NCBI RefSeq assembly: GCF_030406665.1
Contig: NZ_CP129121.1
Coordinates: 310,001 to 374,000 of the forward strand
DNA length: 64,000 nucleotides
Origin: Halomonas halophila
Lineage (GTDB): Bacteria > Pseudomonadota > Gammaproteobacteria > Pseudomonadales > Halomonadaceae
Reading direction: 5' to 3'
The position numbers were made by a program, and so were the translations under genes. This document shows positions 24,965 to 35,178 of the stretch, piece after piece. The stretch's first letter is position 1; every line of letters begins with the position of its first letter. Under the pieces are notes generated by a model. That model searched no databases. It was not told the DNA's origin and worked only from the letters and a program-made list of their open reading frames with translations.

Positions 24965-26884
24965 TCATTCGAGGTAGGTATAGCCCTCGAGCCCCTCCGA
25001 GAGGTCGTCGAGGAAGCGCGCCTGCTCATCGGCCGTAAGGCCGCTGGCGGCGAGCTGGTCGGCGAGGCGCTGGCGCAGCACCTCGGCGTCGAAGTCCACG
25101 TAGCCGAGCACATCGGCCACCCGGTCGCCGCGGCGCCGATGGTCGAGGCGCCAGGCGCCGGTCGCGTCCAGCGACGCATCCACCGAGTCGGTGTCGCCGA
25201 ACAGGTTGTGCAGGTCGCCGAGGATCTCCTGGTAGGCGCCGACCAGGAAGAAGCCTAGCAGGCGTTCCTCGTCGTCGCCCCACTCGGGCAGCGGCAGGGT
25301 GGCCTCGACGCCTTCGCCGTCCACGTAGCCGTCGATGCGGCCGTCGCTGTCGCAGGTGATGTCCTGCACGACCGCGCGCCGGGCGGGCGGACGGTCCAGG
25401 CCGGAAAGCGGCAGCACCGGGAAGATCTGATCGATCCCCCAGACATCGGGCACCGACTGGAACAGCGAGAAGTTGACGAACAGCTTGTCGGCCAGCTTCT
25501 CGGCCAGTTCGTCGTGGATCTCGCGATGGGCGCGGTTGCGCGGGTCGAGGCGCTCGCGCAGGCGGGCGCAGGCAGCGGTGTAGACGCCTTCGCCCTCGGC
25601 GCGGGCCTCGAGCCCGGCCAGCCCCATCACGAAGCGCTCCTGCAGCTCGCCGATGGCCTGGCCCAGGTCGTGCCAGGCCTCGACCAGCCCGCGTGGCGCG
25701 GGGGACTCGGCCAGGGCGTCGTGGACCCGCCACAGCTCGGCGACCTGCGGGTCGCCCTCGACCCGGGCGGCTGGTGCCCGGGTCTCGGCGCGCTCCTCGC
25801 CGATCACGTTGGTGATCAGCACCGCATGATGGGCGGTTAGGGCGCGGCCCGACTCGCTGATCAGGTGCGGATGAGGCAGCCCCTCGGCGTCGCATACCTG
25901 GGCGAAGGCCGCGACCACGTTGCGGGCGTACTCGCGCATCGAGTAGTTGATCGAGCAGAAGCTGCGCGAGCGGGTGCCCTCGTAGTCGATGCCGAGCCCG
26001 CCGCCCACGTCCACGGTATCCACCGGCGCGCCCAGCGCGATCAGGCTCTGGTAGAAGCGGGCGCACTCGCGCAGGCCGCGCTGGATGTCGCGGATGTTGG
26101 CGATCTGCGAGCCCAGGTGGAAGTGCACCAGCTGCAGGCTGGCCAGGGCGTCGGCCTCGCGCAGCCGCTCGACCACGGCCTGGATCTGCCCGGCGGTGAG
26201 GCCGAACTTGGACTTCTCGCCGCCGGTATTCTGCCACTTGCCCTTGCCCACCGAGGCCAGCCGGGCGCGCAGGCCGATGCGCGGCCGCACGCCGAGGCGG
26301 TCGGCTTCCTCGAGGATCAGCGGCAGCTCCGAGAGCTTCTCCACCACCAGATAGACGCGATGGCCGAGCTTCTCGCCCATCAGCGCCAGGCGGATGTACT
26401 CGCGGTCCTTGTAGCCGTTGCAGACGATCAGCGAGGGGCCGTCGCCGGACAGCGCCAGCACCGCCAGCAGCTCAGGCTTGCTGCCGGCCTCCAGGCCGAC
26501 CCGGTCGTGGCCGCGTTCGCGGGTGGCGAGGATCTCCTCGACCACCCGGCGCTGCTGGTTGACCTTGATCGGGTAGACCGCGGTATAGCCGCCGCCGAAG
26601 CCTTCCTCCGCCATGACCCCGTCGAAGGCGGCACACAGCTGCTCGACGCGGTCATGGAGGATGTCGGTGAAGCGGACCAGCACCGGCAGCCGCAGGCCGG
26701 CCTCGCGCAGCTGCGCGATCAGCGGCGCGAGCGGCAGGGCGGGGCCCTCGTCCTCGCCGTGAGGGCGCACCAAGGCCCGGCCGTCGTCGGCCACGTCGAA
26801 GTAGCCGCTGCCCCACTGGTCGATGTTCCAGGTGTGCCGGGCGCGCTGCGCGGGTCCGGCCATGCTGCCCATGGTCAGGCTCAT
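24965..26884 (-). CDS. speA: Biosynthetic arginine decarboxylase
   Basis: A 639-residue fold-III PLP enzyme that decarboxylates arginine to agmatine for putrescine and spermidine synthesis. The PLP lysine is Lys107 in YPIKVNQQ. DVGGGLGIDYEG and the long C-terminal region with DITCDSDG are SpeA features, and length is as expected. ATG 26884 has GAGG eight bases upstream and overlaps the thrB stop by four bases. No agmatinase gene lies nearby. gcd follows after about 180 bases on the same strand. Confidence 0.96.
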   Translation of the reverse strand: MSLTMGSMAGPAQRARHTWNIDQWGSGYFDVADDGRALVRPHGEDEGPALPLAPLIAQLREAGLRLPVLVRFTDILHDRVEQLCAAFDGVMAEEGFGGGYTAVYPIKVNQQRRVVEEILATRERGHDRVGLEAGSKPELLAVLALSGDGPSLIVCNGYKDREYIRLALMGEKLGHRVYLVVEKLSELPLILEEADRLGVRPRIGLRARLASVGKGKWQNTGGEKSKFGLTAGQIQAVVERLREADALASLQLVHFHLGSQIANIRDIQRGLRECARFYQSLIALGAPVDTVDVGGGLGIDYEGTRSRSFCSINYSMREYARNVVAAFAQVCDAEGLPHPHLISESGRALTAHHAVLITNVIGEERAETRAPAARVEGDPQVAELWRVHDALAESPAPRGLVEAWHDLGQAIGELQERFVMGLAGLEARAEGEGVYTAACARLRERLDPRNRAHREIHDELAEKLADKLFVNFSLFQSVPDVWGIDQIFPVLPLSGLDRPPARRAVVQDITCDSDGRIDGYVDGEGVEATLPLPEWGDDEERLLGFFLVGAYQEILGDLHNLFGDTDSVDASLDATGAWRLDHRRRGDRVADVLGYVDFDAEVLRQRLADQLAASGLTADEQARFLDDLSEGLEGYTYLE

Positions 26885-27840
26885 CGAGCGGCCTCGAGCA
26901 GCGGCAGGGCGCCTTCGGCGATACGCCGCTTGAGCACGCCGCGGAACGCCTCCGGGTCATGAGGCGTGAGGTCATGGGCGGGCGGGTCGACATAGACCAC
27001 CAGCAGCCGCGACAGCCAGTAGCGCAGCGCGGTCATGCGCAGCATCATCGGCCAGGCCTCGCGTTCGCTCTCCTCCAGCGGACGCCGCGCCTGATAGGCG
27101 CCGAGCAGCGCCTCGTAGCGCGCCGGGTCGAGCCGGCCGTCGGCCTCGGTGGCCCAGTCGTTGATCACGATGGCCAGGTCGAACAGCAGGTCGCCGGTGC
27201 AGCCGTTGTAGAAGTCGATCAGCCCGCCCAGCTCGTCGCCGTCGAACAGGGTGTTGTCGCGGAACAGGTCGCCGTGGATCGCGCCCTGGGGCAGCGTCGG
27301 CGCATCGCCGAAGAAGCCCTGGTAGATCTCCACCTCGTCCTTCATCAGCGCCTGGTCCTCAGGAGAGAGGTAGGCCAGCACCTTGTGGTGCATCGGCAGC
27401 AGCCAGTGCAGGTCGCGCGGGTTGGGCCGGTGCCCCGGGAAGCGCTGCGAGACCCGGTGCATGCGGCCCAGGGCGTCGCCCAGCGCCCGGCATTGGGCGA
27501 GGTTGGGCGCCTCGGGATGCTTGCCGGGCAGGCGCGGGAACAGCAGCGCCGGCTTGCCGGCCAGGCTGTGCAGGGCGATGCCGTCACGGTCGTGGAGCGG
27601 CCCGGGCACGGGCAGGCGATGCTCGTCCAGGTAGTCGAGCAGCTCGACGAAGAACGGCAGCTCTTCGTGCTCGCCCTGCTCGAACAACGTGAGCACCAGC
27701 TCGCGACGGTCGGTGGTGACGAAGAAGGTGCTGTTCTCGGTGCCGGCGGGCACGCCCTTGCAGGCGATGAGCGAGCCGGCATCGAACTGGCTCAGGAACG
27801 TCTCGACCTGGGAGTCGGTCAGCGGTGTGAATACGGCCAT
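26881..27840 (-). CDS. thrB: Homoserine kinase, APH-fold type
   Basis: A 319-residue homoserine kinase of the type found in pseudomonads and rhizobia, with a protein-kinase-like (APH) fold rather than the GHMP fold of E. coli ThrB. The N terminus MAVFTPLTDSQVETFL and the catalytic loop HGDLFRDN (His189, Asp191), followed by the LIDF metal site (Asp209), identify it. It makes phosphohomoserine for threonine. The thrB / DUF2782 / polA cluster is one I recall from pseudomonads; coupling to speA is less usual. Confidence 0.92.
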   Translation of the reverse strand: MAVFTPLTDSQVETFLSQFDAGSLIACKGVPAGTENSTFFVTTDRRELVLTLFEQGEHEELPFFVELLDYLDEHRLPVPGPLHDRDGIALHSLAGKPALLFPRLPGKHPEAPNLAQCRALGDALGRMHRVSQRFPGHRPNPRDLHWLLPMHHKVLAYLSPEDQALMKDEVEIYQGFFGDAPTLPQGAIHGDLFRDNTLFDGDELGGLIDFYNGCTGDLLFDLAIVINDWATEADGRLDPARYEALLGAYQARRPLEESEREAWPMMLRMTALRYWLSRLLVVYVDPPAHDLTPHDPEAFRGVLKRRIAEGALPLLEAAR

Positions 27841-28057
27841 GGATGTCTCGCCCGGGTATGCGAAGCCGCCTATTGTAGCGGCTTGGCGGCGTGATGCACG
27901 AACCGGGTAGGAAGGGCGGCAACGTCACGGAGCATGGCTGATCCGGCGACAGGTCTGCGAGGGGCGCTATGAACCCATCCGTGGGCGCTACTTTGGCCAT
28001 CCCTGGCCAAAAACCCCCTCTACGACCTGTCCCCGGCGCCGCCTGGTTGTCCCGGCC

Positions 28058-28351
28058 TCAGAAACGCTTGATGACCCACTCGGGCACGGCGATGCGCTGG
28101 CCGTTCTGGCGTTCGAAGTCGCCGTCGCCGTCGCGGTCGACGAGGTAGTAGGAGGGCCCGGTGGCGGGCTTGATCTCGATGGCGTAGAGCTCGCCGTTGA
28201 CTCGGTACTCGCGGATGGTGCGGTCTTCTTCCTGGCGGATGGTGACGTCCGGCTCGACGTCGGTGCTGGACTGGGCCAGGGCCGGCAGGGCGGCGGTGAC
28301 GAGGGCCAGGCCGGCCAGCGGCGCGAGCAGCGCGGAGCGTATGAGGTTCAT
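28058..28351 (-). CDS. DUF2782 periplasmic protein
   Basis: A 97-residue exported protein. A signal peptide ends at ALPALA-QS, then a short domain has IREYRVNGELYAIEIKPATGP and a DRDGDGDF acidic stretch that could bind calcium (inference). This matches the DUF2782 family often found beside polA and thrB; its function is unknown. ATG 28351 follows AGGAG and gives a clean signal peptide. It is divergent from polA. Confidence 0.85.
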   Translation of the reverse strand: MNLIRSALLAPLAGLALVTAALPALAQSSTDVEPDVTIRQEEDRTIREYRVNGELYAIEIKPATGPSYYLVDRDGDGDFERQNGQRIAVPEWVIKRF

Positions 28352-28533
28352 GGTGTTCTCCTGACCATGGGGTTGCCCCCAGTGTATGCCCTTGGCGGTC
28401 GACCACGCATGCTTTGCCCGGCAAATCGCCTCGGCAATGCGTATCATGACTGACCAGAGTCAGGGGCGGCGTTCGTGATGACCGCCGCTCCCGACACGTG
28501 ATCATCTGCCCAGCCTGCAAGGGATGCCGATTC

Positions 28534-31308
28534 ATGGCCGACACCCCCATCGTCCTCGTCGACGGTTCCTCCTATCTCTACCGCGCCTTTCACGCCCTGC
28601 CGCCGCTGACCACCTCCGAGGGTCTGCCCACCGGCGCCGTCAAGGGCGTGCTCAACATGCTCAAGCGGCTGATCAAGGACTACCCCGACAGCCCCATGGC
28701 GGTGGTGTTCGATGCCCCGGGCAAGACCTTCCGCGACGAGCTCTACGCCGAATACAAGGCCCAGCGCCCGCCGATGCCGGACGACCTGCGTGACCAGGTC
28801 CAGCCGCTGCACGACTGCGTGCGCGCCCTCGGCCTGCCGCTGCTGTGCATCCAGGGCGTGGAGGCCGACGACGTCATCGGCACCCTGGCGCGCCACGCCA
28901 CCGAGGCCGGACGCGACGCCGTGATCTCCACCGGCGACAAGGACATGGCCCAGCTGGTCAATGCCCACATCACCCTGGTCAACACCATGAAGGACGAGAC
29001 CCTCGACGTGGCCGGGGTGAAGGAGAAGTTCGGGTTGCCGCCGGAGCGGATCATCGACTTCCTGGCGCTGATGGGCGACAAGGTCGACAACATTCCCGGC
29101 GTGCCGGGGGTCGGCGAGAAGACCGCCCTGGGGCTGCTGCAGGGCATGGAGGGCGGCCTCGAGACCGTCTACGCCGACCTGGAAAAGGTCAAGACGCTGG
29201 GCTTTCGCGGCGCCAAGACGCTGCCCAAGAAGCTCGAGGAGCACCGCGACCAGGCCTTCCTGTCCTACGAGCTGGCCACCATCAAGACCGACTGCGAGCT
29301 GCCGGTGGGCCTCGACGACCTGGACATCGCCCACCCTGACCGCGAGTCGCTGGCCGAGCTCTATCGCCGCCTGGAGTTCATGGCCTGGCTGTCCGAGCTT
29401 CTGGAAGGCAAGGACAAGGGGGTCGATGACGCCTCGTCGGGCGAGGGCGCCGAAGGCGGCGAGAGCGGTGGAGAACGCGAGGGCGAGAGCGGCGGCGCCG
29501 AGCGCGAGGATGTGGTGATCCTCGAGCAGGCCGACCTCGACGCCTGGCTTGCGCGTTTGAAGGAGGCCGAGGCCTTCTGCTTCGATCTCGAGACCACCAG
29601 CCTCGACTACATGGAGGCCGAGATCGTCGGCGTCGGGCTGTCCCTCGAGCCCGGCGAGGCCGCCTACATCCCGCTGGCCCACGACTACCTGGATGCGCCG
29701 GCCCAGCTCGATCGCAAGGCCGTGCTCGAGGCGCTGACGCCGCTGTGGGCGGACGCCGGCAAGGCCAAGATCGGCCAGAACCTCAAGTACGACATCTCGG
29801 TGCTGGCGCGTCACGGCATCGAGGTGGCGGGAGCCCTCGAGGACACCATGCTCGAGTCCTACGTGCTGGATTCCACCGCCACCCGCCACGACATGGACTC
29901 GCTGGCGCTCAAGTACCTGGGCGAGAAGACGGTCAGCTTCGAGGACATCGCCGGCAAGGGCGTCAAGCAGCTGACCTTCAACCAGATCGCCCTGGAGCAG
30001 GCCGCGCCCTACGCCTGCGAGGACGTCGACATCACCCTGCGCCTGCACCGCGAGCTGCGCCCGCGGGTCGAGGCCGAGGGGCGCCTGGCCGAGGTGCTCG
30101 ACAGACTGGAGCGCCCGCTGATCCGGGTGCTGTCGCGCATGGAGCGCGGCGGCGTGGCGCTGGACGCCGAGCGCCTGCACGCCCAGAGCCAGGAGCTCGG
30201 CCAGCGCATCGGCGAGCTCGAGCAGCAGGCCTTCGAGCTCGCCGGGCGCGAGTTCAACCTGGGCTCGCCCAAGCAGCTCGGCCAGATCCTGTTCGAGGAA
30301 CAGAAGATCCCGGTGATCAAGAAGACGCCCAAGGGCGCGCCGTCCACCGCCGAGGCCGTGCTCGAGGAGCTGGCGCTGGACTACCCGCTGCCCAAGGTGA
30401 TCATGGAACACCGCGGCCTCTCCAAGCTGCGCTCCACCTACACCGACAAGCTGCCGAAGCTGGTCAACAAGGCCACCGGCCGGCTGCACACCAGCTACCA
30501 CCAGGCGGTCACCGCCACCGGGCGGCTGTCGTCCTCCGATCCCAACCTGCAGAACATCCCGATCCGCACCGAGCAGGGGCGCAAGATCCGCCAGGCCTTC
30601 GTCGCGCGGCCCGGCTATCGCATCGTCGCCGCCGACTACTCGCAGATCGAGCTGCGCATCATGGCGCACCTGTCCGGCGACAAGGGGCTGCTCGAGGCCT
30701 TCGCCGCCGACCGCGACATCCACGCCGCCACCGCCGCCGAGGTGTTCGGCGTGGGGCTCGACAAGGTCTCCCCGGACCAGCGCCGCAGCGCCAAGGCGAT
30801 CAACTTCGGGCTGATCTACGGCATGAGCGCCTGGGGCTTGGGCCGCCAGCTGCACATCGAGCAGAAGCAGGCCAAGACCTACATCGACCGCTACTTCGAC
30901 CGCTATCCCGGCGTGGCCCGCTACATGGAGCGCATCCGCGCCCAGGCGGCCGAGGACGGTTTCGTCGAGACGGTGCTCGGCCGGCGCCTCTACCTGCCGG
31001 AGATCCACTCCCAGAACCGTGCCCGTCGCCAGGGCGCCGAGCGCACCGCCATCAACGCGCCCATGCAGGGCACCGCGGCGGACATCATCAAGCGCGCCAT
31101 GATCGACGTCGACGCCTGGCTGGCCGAGGGCGAGGTCGACGCCATGATGGTCATGCAGGTCCACGACGAACTGGTGTTCGAGGTCGCCGAAGACGCCGTC
31201 GACACCTTCATTCCCGAGGTGAAGCGGCGCATGCAGGCTGCCGCCGAGCTCGATGTGGCGCTGATCGTCGAGGCCGAGAGCGGCGTTAACTGGGACGAGG
31301 CGCACTGA
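28534..31308 (+). CDS. polA: DNA polymerase I
   Basis: A 924-residue Pol I with three domains: a 5' nuclease (about 1-290), a 3'-5' proofreading exonuclease (about 330-520, with FDLETT near residue 352, so the active-site D-x-E is kept), and the polymerase (about 520-924, with DYSQIELR near 700 and QVHDEL near 875). It fills gaps in repair and removes RNA primers. Between the first two domains is a Gly/Glu/Ser-rich linker of about 35 residues (29410-29515). The start is MADTPIV at 28534; the ORF extends upstream but has no better site. Confidence 0.98.
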   Translation: MADTPIVLVDGSSYLYRAFHALPPLTTSEGLPTGAVKGVLNMLKRLIKDYPDSPMAVVFDAPGKTFRDELYAEYKAQRPPMPDDLRDQVQPLHDCVRALGLPLLCIQGVEADDVIGTLARHATEAGRDAVISTGDKDMAQLVNAHITLVNTMKDETLDVAGVKEKFGLPPERIIDFLALMGDKVDNIPGVPGVGEKTALGLLQGMEGGLETVYADLEKVKTLGFRGAKTLPKKLEEHRDQAFLSYELATIKTDCELPVGLDDLDIAHPDRESLAELYRRLEFMAWLSELLEGKDKGVDDASSGEGAEGGESGGEREGESGGAEREDVVILEQADLDAWLARLKEAEAFCFDLETTSLDYMEAEIVGVGLSLEPGEAAYIPLAHDYLDAPAQLDRKAVLEALTPLWADAGKAKIGQNLKYDISVLARHGIEVAGALEDTMLESYVLDSTATRHDMDSLALKYLGEKTVSFEDIAGKGVKQLTFNQIALEQAAPYACEDVDITLRLHRELRPRVEAEGRLAEVLDRLERPLIRVLSRMERGGVALDAERLHAQSQELGQRIGELEQQAFELAGREFNLGSPKQLGQILFEEQKIPVIKKTPKGAPSTAEAVLEELALDYPLPKVIMEHRGLSKLRSTYTDKLPKLVNKATGRLHTSYHQAVTATGRLSSSDPNLQNIPIRTEQGRKIRQAFVARPGYRIVAADYSQIELRIMAHLSGDKGLLEAFAADRDIHAATAAEVFGVGLDKVSPDQRRSAKAINFGLIYGMSAWGLGRQLHIEQKQAKTYIDRYFDRYPGVARYMERIRAQAAEDGFVETVLGRRLYLPEIHSQNRARRQGAERTAINAPMQGTAADIIKRAMIDVDAWLAEGEVDAMMVMQVHDELVFEVAEDAVDTFIPEVKRRMQAAAELDVALIVEAESGVNWDEAH

Positions 31309-31390
31309 CACGTTCATCGTGCCATGCTGTGTGAATGGCTGTGAGAACACCGGTGGGTCACGAGGGCCCGATCGAACAAGGAGGAGAGTG

Positions 31391-31903
31391 ATGCGAAGGA
31401 TCATGATGCCATGGTTGCTGGGCGCGGGCGTGGCCCTGCTGTCCGGTTGCGCGAGCCAGGCCACCGAGCAGACGGCGGCGGAGCGCTTCGACTGCACCGC
31501 CCTGAACCAGGCGATCACGAGTGCGGAGACGGGCTTCGAGGACATCAAGGGGCGCCTGGAGACCACCGATCTGACCCGCACCTGGCAGACCGACACCCAG
31601 GCGTTTCATGACGCCTGCGTGATCACCTCGGCCCGCCGGCCCGACCACTACCTGTGCTTCGGCCCGCTGGCGACCGACGACCCGCGCGGCGCGCTGGTGG
31701 CCGGCGGCGAGGCCCTCGGCCGGTGCCTGGGGGAAAGCTGGCAGTCCGAGCGCACCGCGCCGGACCGACTCGCGTTCACCCGCCAGGGCCGCGAGCCCGT
31801 GGTGGTGCTCGAGAGCTTCCTCAACGACCGCGGACGCCGCATGGGCACCCTGGGCGTGTACCAGAACGCCGCGGACGCCGCGCCCCGGCCGGGCGAGGAG
31901 TGA
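31391..31903 (+). CDS. Lipoprotein of unknown function
   Basis: A 170-residue predicted lipoprotein: a signal peptide with lipobox LLSGC, then a periplasmic domain with several cysteines (FDCTAL, DACVIT, YLCFG, GRCLG) that could form disulfides. I recognise no family. GGAGGAGAG lies right before the ATG at 31391. It follows polA by 82 bases and precedes the NYN gene's promoter. Confidence 0.7.
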   Translation: MRRIMMPWLLGAGVALLSGCASQATEQTAAERFDCTALNQAITSAETGFEDIKGRLETTDLTRTWQTDTQAFHDACVITSARRPDHYLCFGPLATDDPRGALVAGGEALGRCLGESWQSERTAPDRLAFTRQGREPVVVLESFLNDRGRRMGTLGVYQNAADAAPRPGEE

Positions 31904-31917
31904 GGTGTGCTGAGGGC

Positions 31918-31945
31918 TTGACGGTAGACTGGATGGCCATATACT
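31918..31945 (+). promoter_or_regulatory. Sigma-70 promoter of the NYN gene
   Basis: TTGACG (31918-31923) and TATACT (31940-31945) are spaced by 16 bases, just after the lipoprotein stop. Transcription would start near 31952, leaving a leader of about 80 bases that contains the nested stem-loop. Confidence 0.78.
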
Positions 31946-31959
31946 AAGCGTGAATAGTG

Positions 31960-32007
31960 CCCGCGAGGCCTAACTGGCAACCTTATCCGCCAGAGCAGCC
32001 TCGCGGG
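31960..32007 (+). promoter_or_regulatory. Nested stem-loop in the NYN gene leader
   Basis: Outer arms CCCGCGAGGC / GCCTCGCGGG (10 bp, perfect) enclose an inner stem CTGGC / GCCAG. CTTTCTT follows directly. It lies between promoter and start codon, so it may act as an attenuator or protein-binding site; it could also be a terminator for readthrough from the lipoprotein gene. Confidence 0.7.
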
Positions 32008-32031
32008 CTTTCTTGTATTCGGACCCCAGAG

Positions 32032-32739
32032 ATGACGATGAAGACGGCCATTCTGATTGATGGTGGTTTCTTCGTGAGGCGCTATCAGGCTATCAAGGCG
32101 CGAGTCGCACCGGACGAGAACATCACGGCTGAGACCTTGGCGCGTGATATCTCAGCGTCGGCCTTCCGATGGATTCGTAAAGCCAATCCCCATGGTTATC
32201 GACAGCGAGAGCTGTACCGGATCTTTTTCTATGATTGTGCCCCTGAGCGGCATAACGCAGGGCCGCACCCTCTCACGGGCGAGATCGTTCGGGTCGAGGA
32301 CACGATCGATTTCGCCTTTCGAGAGGCCTTGCATGAGCAGCTGCGGCGTCAGCGCAAGGTGGCGCTCCGCCTTGGCGAGCTTCATGTTAAAAACGGGGAT
32401 TGGACCCTATCCAAGGATGCGATTCGCCGTCTTCGTGCCGGGGCGACGCTGGACGAGCTGGAGCCTGCGAGCATTTTCTACAAGGTCAAGCAGGCCGGCG
32501 TGGACATGAGAATCGGCCTTGATATCGCATCGATCTCTCAGCAGGGGCAGGTAGACCAGATCATACTCGTTGCCGGAGACTCGGACTTTGTTCCTGCCGC
32601 CAAGATGGCGCGTCGCAATGGCATCGATTTTATACTCGACCCCATGTGGAATCCTATTCGTCCAGACTTGAACGAGCATATCGACGGCATCTGCTCGGTG
32701 ATGCCGAATCCCAAGGGAGACGGCCGAGAGAGAAGGTGA
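32032..32739 (+). CDS. NYN-domain (PIN-like) predicted ribonuclease
   Basis: A 235-residue single-domain NYN/DUF88 protein. ILIDGGFF holds Asp10, GLDIASIS holds Asp164, and ILVAGDSDFVPAAK holds Asp183 and Asp185; together these form the acidic metal-binding site of NYN nucleases. Targets are unknown; relatives occur in mobile and defence-linked settings. The gene is visibly less GC-rich than its neighbours (52% and 58% in two 60-base lines I counted) with AT-ending codons, suggesting transfer. Starts at 32032 or 32038 are both possible. It has its own promoter and terminator. Confidence 0.85.
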   Translation: MTMKTAILIDGGFFVRRYQAIKARVAPDENITAETLARDISASAFRWIRKANPHGYRQRELYRIFFYDCAPERHNAGPHPLTGEIVRVEDTIDFAFREALHEQLRRQRKVALRLGELHVKNGDWTLSKDAIRRLRAGATLDELEPASIFYKVKQAGVDMRIGLDIASISQQGQVDQIILVAGDSDFVPAAKMARRNGIDFILDPMWNPIRPDLNEHIDGICSVMPNPKGDGRERR

Positions 32740-32755
32740 GTATCAGGCATGATGC

Positions 32756-32786
32756 AAAGAGCCCGAGTTCATGACTCGGGCTCTTT
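32756..32786. terminator. Bidirectional terminator after the NYN gene
   Basis: A perfect 13-bp stem AAAGAGCCCGAGT / ACTCGGGCTCTTT with loop TCATG lies between the NYN gene and the convergent fbpA. A- and T-tracts within the arms suit both directions. Confidence 0.88.
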
Positions 32787-32835
32787 GCCGGGGAGGGCGA
32801 TCAGGCACTCGATAAATGCTGTGCCAGCCCAGTGC

Positions 32836-33864
32836 TTACCGCCAGCCGACGCGATCGAAGATACGCACCGCCTGCGGATTGTTCTCGCCCAGCACGCTGA
32901 CGTTCAGGTCGTCGGTCTTGACGTCGCCCCAGGAGGCCAGCACCTCGTCGACCGGCTCGCCCTCGACCGCCGGGAACTCGTGGTTGCCGGTGGAGAAGAT
33001 CGCCTGGGCGGTGTCGGAGGCCAGGAACTCCAGGAAGCGCACGGCGTTTTCCGGGTGCGGGGCATCCTTGACCATGCCGGCGCCGCCGACGTTGATGTGA
33101 GCGCCACGGTCGTCCTGGTTGGGGAACAGGATCTGGAGCTTCTCGGCGGCCTCGCGGGTGGCGTCGTCGTCGGAGGTCAGCATGCGCACGTAGTAGTAGT
33201 GGTTGGCCACCGCCACGTCGCACTCGCCGCTGGCCACGCCCAGCAGCTGGTCGGTGTCGCCGCCCTCGGGGTCGCGGGCCATGTTGTCGACCACGCCCTG
33301 GGCCCACTGCTCGGCGCCTTCCTCGCCGTGGTGGGCGATCATCGAAGCCAGCAGCGACTGGTTGTAGATGTTGTTCGAGGAGCGGATGCAGATCTCGCCC
33401 TCGAAGCGCGAATCGGCCAGGTCCTCGTAGCTCGAGAGCTCGTCGGCGCCGACGGCCTCCGGGTTGTAGAAGATCGCGCGCACGCGCTGGCTGAAGCCGA
33501 ACCACTTGCCCTCGGGGTGGTGCATGTTGGCGGGCAGGCGCTCGTCGAGCAGTTCGGAGTCGACGCTGGCGAAGATGTCTTCCTGCTCGGCGCGCCACAG
33601 GCGGCCGGCGTCCACGGTCATCATCACGTCGGCGGGGCTGGCCTGGCCCTCGCGCTTGATGCGCTGGATCAGCTGGTCGGAGCCGCCCTCGAGCACGTTG
33701 ACCTCGATGCCGGTCGCCTCGGTGAAGGCGTCGTAGAGGTCCTGGTCGGAATCGTAGTGGCGGGCCGAGTAGACGTTCACCTCGTCGGCGACGGCGGGGG
33801 CGGCGAAGGCCGCACCGGCCATCAGAGCGGCGAGGGGCATGACGAGACGACGGGACTGTGACAT
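32836..33864 (-). CDS. fbpA: Ferric-iron ABC transporter, periplasmic binding protein
   Basis: A 342-residue Fe3+-binding protein (FbpA/FutA). A signal peptide ends at APAVA-DE; VNVYSARHYDSDQDLYDAF is the family's N terminus, and the adjacent tyrosines of NHYYYVRM are the usual iron ligands. It delivers iron to FbpB-FbpC. ATG 33864 (MSQSRR) has GAGG nine bases upstream; ATG 33876 has no ribosome site. The upstream 33900-33918 region half-matches a Fur box. Confidence 0.93.
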   Translation of the reverse strand: MSQSRRLVMPLAALMAGAAFAAPAVADEVNVYSARHYDSDQDLYDAFTEATGIEVNVLEGGSDQLIQRIKREGQASPADVMMTVDAGRLWRAEQEDIFASVDSELLDERLPANMHHPEGKWFGFSQRVRAIFYNPEAVGADELSSYEDLADSRFEGEICIRSSNNIYNQSLLASMIAHHGEEGAEQWAQGVVDNMARDPEGGDTDQLLGVASGECDVAVANHYYYVRMLTSDDDATREAAEKLQILFPNQDDRGAHINVGGAGMVKDAPHPENAVRFLEFLASDTAQAIFSTGNHEFPAVEGEPVDEVLASWGDVKTDDLNVSVLGENNPQAVRIFDRVGWR

Positions 33865-33899
33865 CGGAGACCTCATGGTCGGGGAAGTCGGTATCGACT

Positions 33900-33918
33900 T
33901 CGAATGATAATAGGTTGT
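33900..33918. promoter_or_regulatory. Possible Fur box between fbpA and fbpC
   Basis: AATGATAAT at 33903-33911 matches nine consecutive positions of the 19-base Fur consensus; the right half matches poorly. The AT-rich island lies 36 bases before fbpA in the fbpA/fbpC divergent region, where iron control is expected. Confidence 0.4.
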
Positions 33919-34050
33919 ATTAGTCTTGCCATTGAAGCGCCTGGTCGCCGTGGCGTCAACCGGCATCGCGGCGCCGATAAATGGCGACGAAAAGACGAAG
34001 GTTTCGCGTTACCATGAAGGCCCTGTCACGTCAGCGCCCGGTGCTTGCCC

Positions 34051-35178
<1,128 letters not shown>

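Noticed and set aside
28444..31596. A 1050-residue minus-strand ORF
   Set aside because: It is antisense to polA, with biased low-information composition and no domain.
31960..32007. Integron attC site at the nested stem-loop
   Set aside because: GCCTAAC resembles one core site, but no matching GTTRRRY partner or integrase is present.
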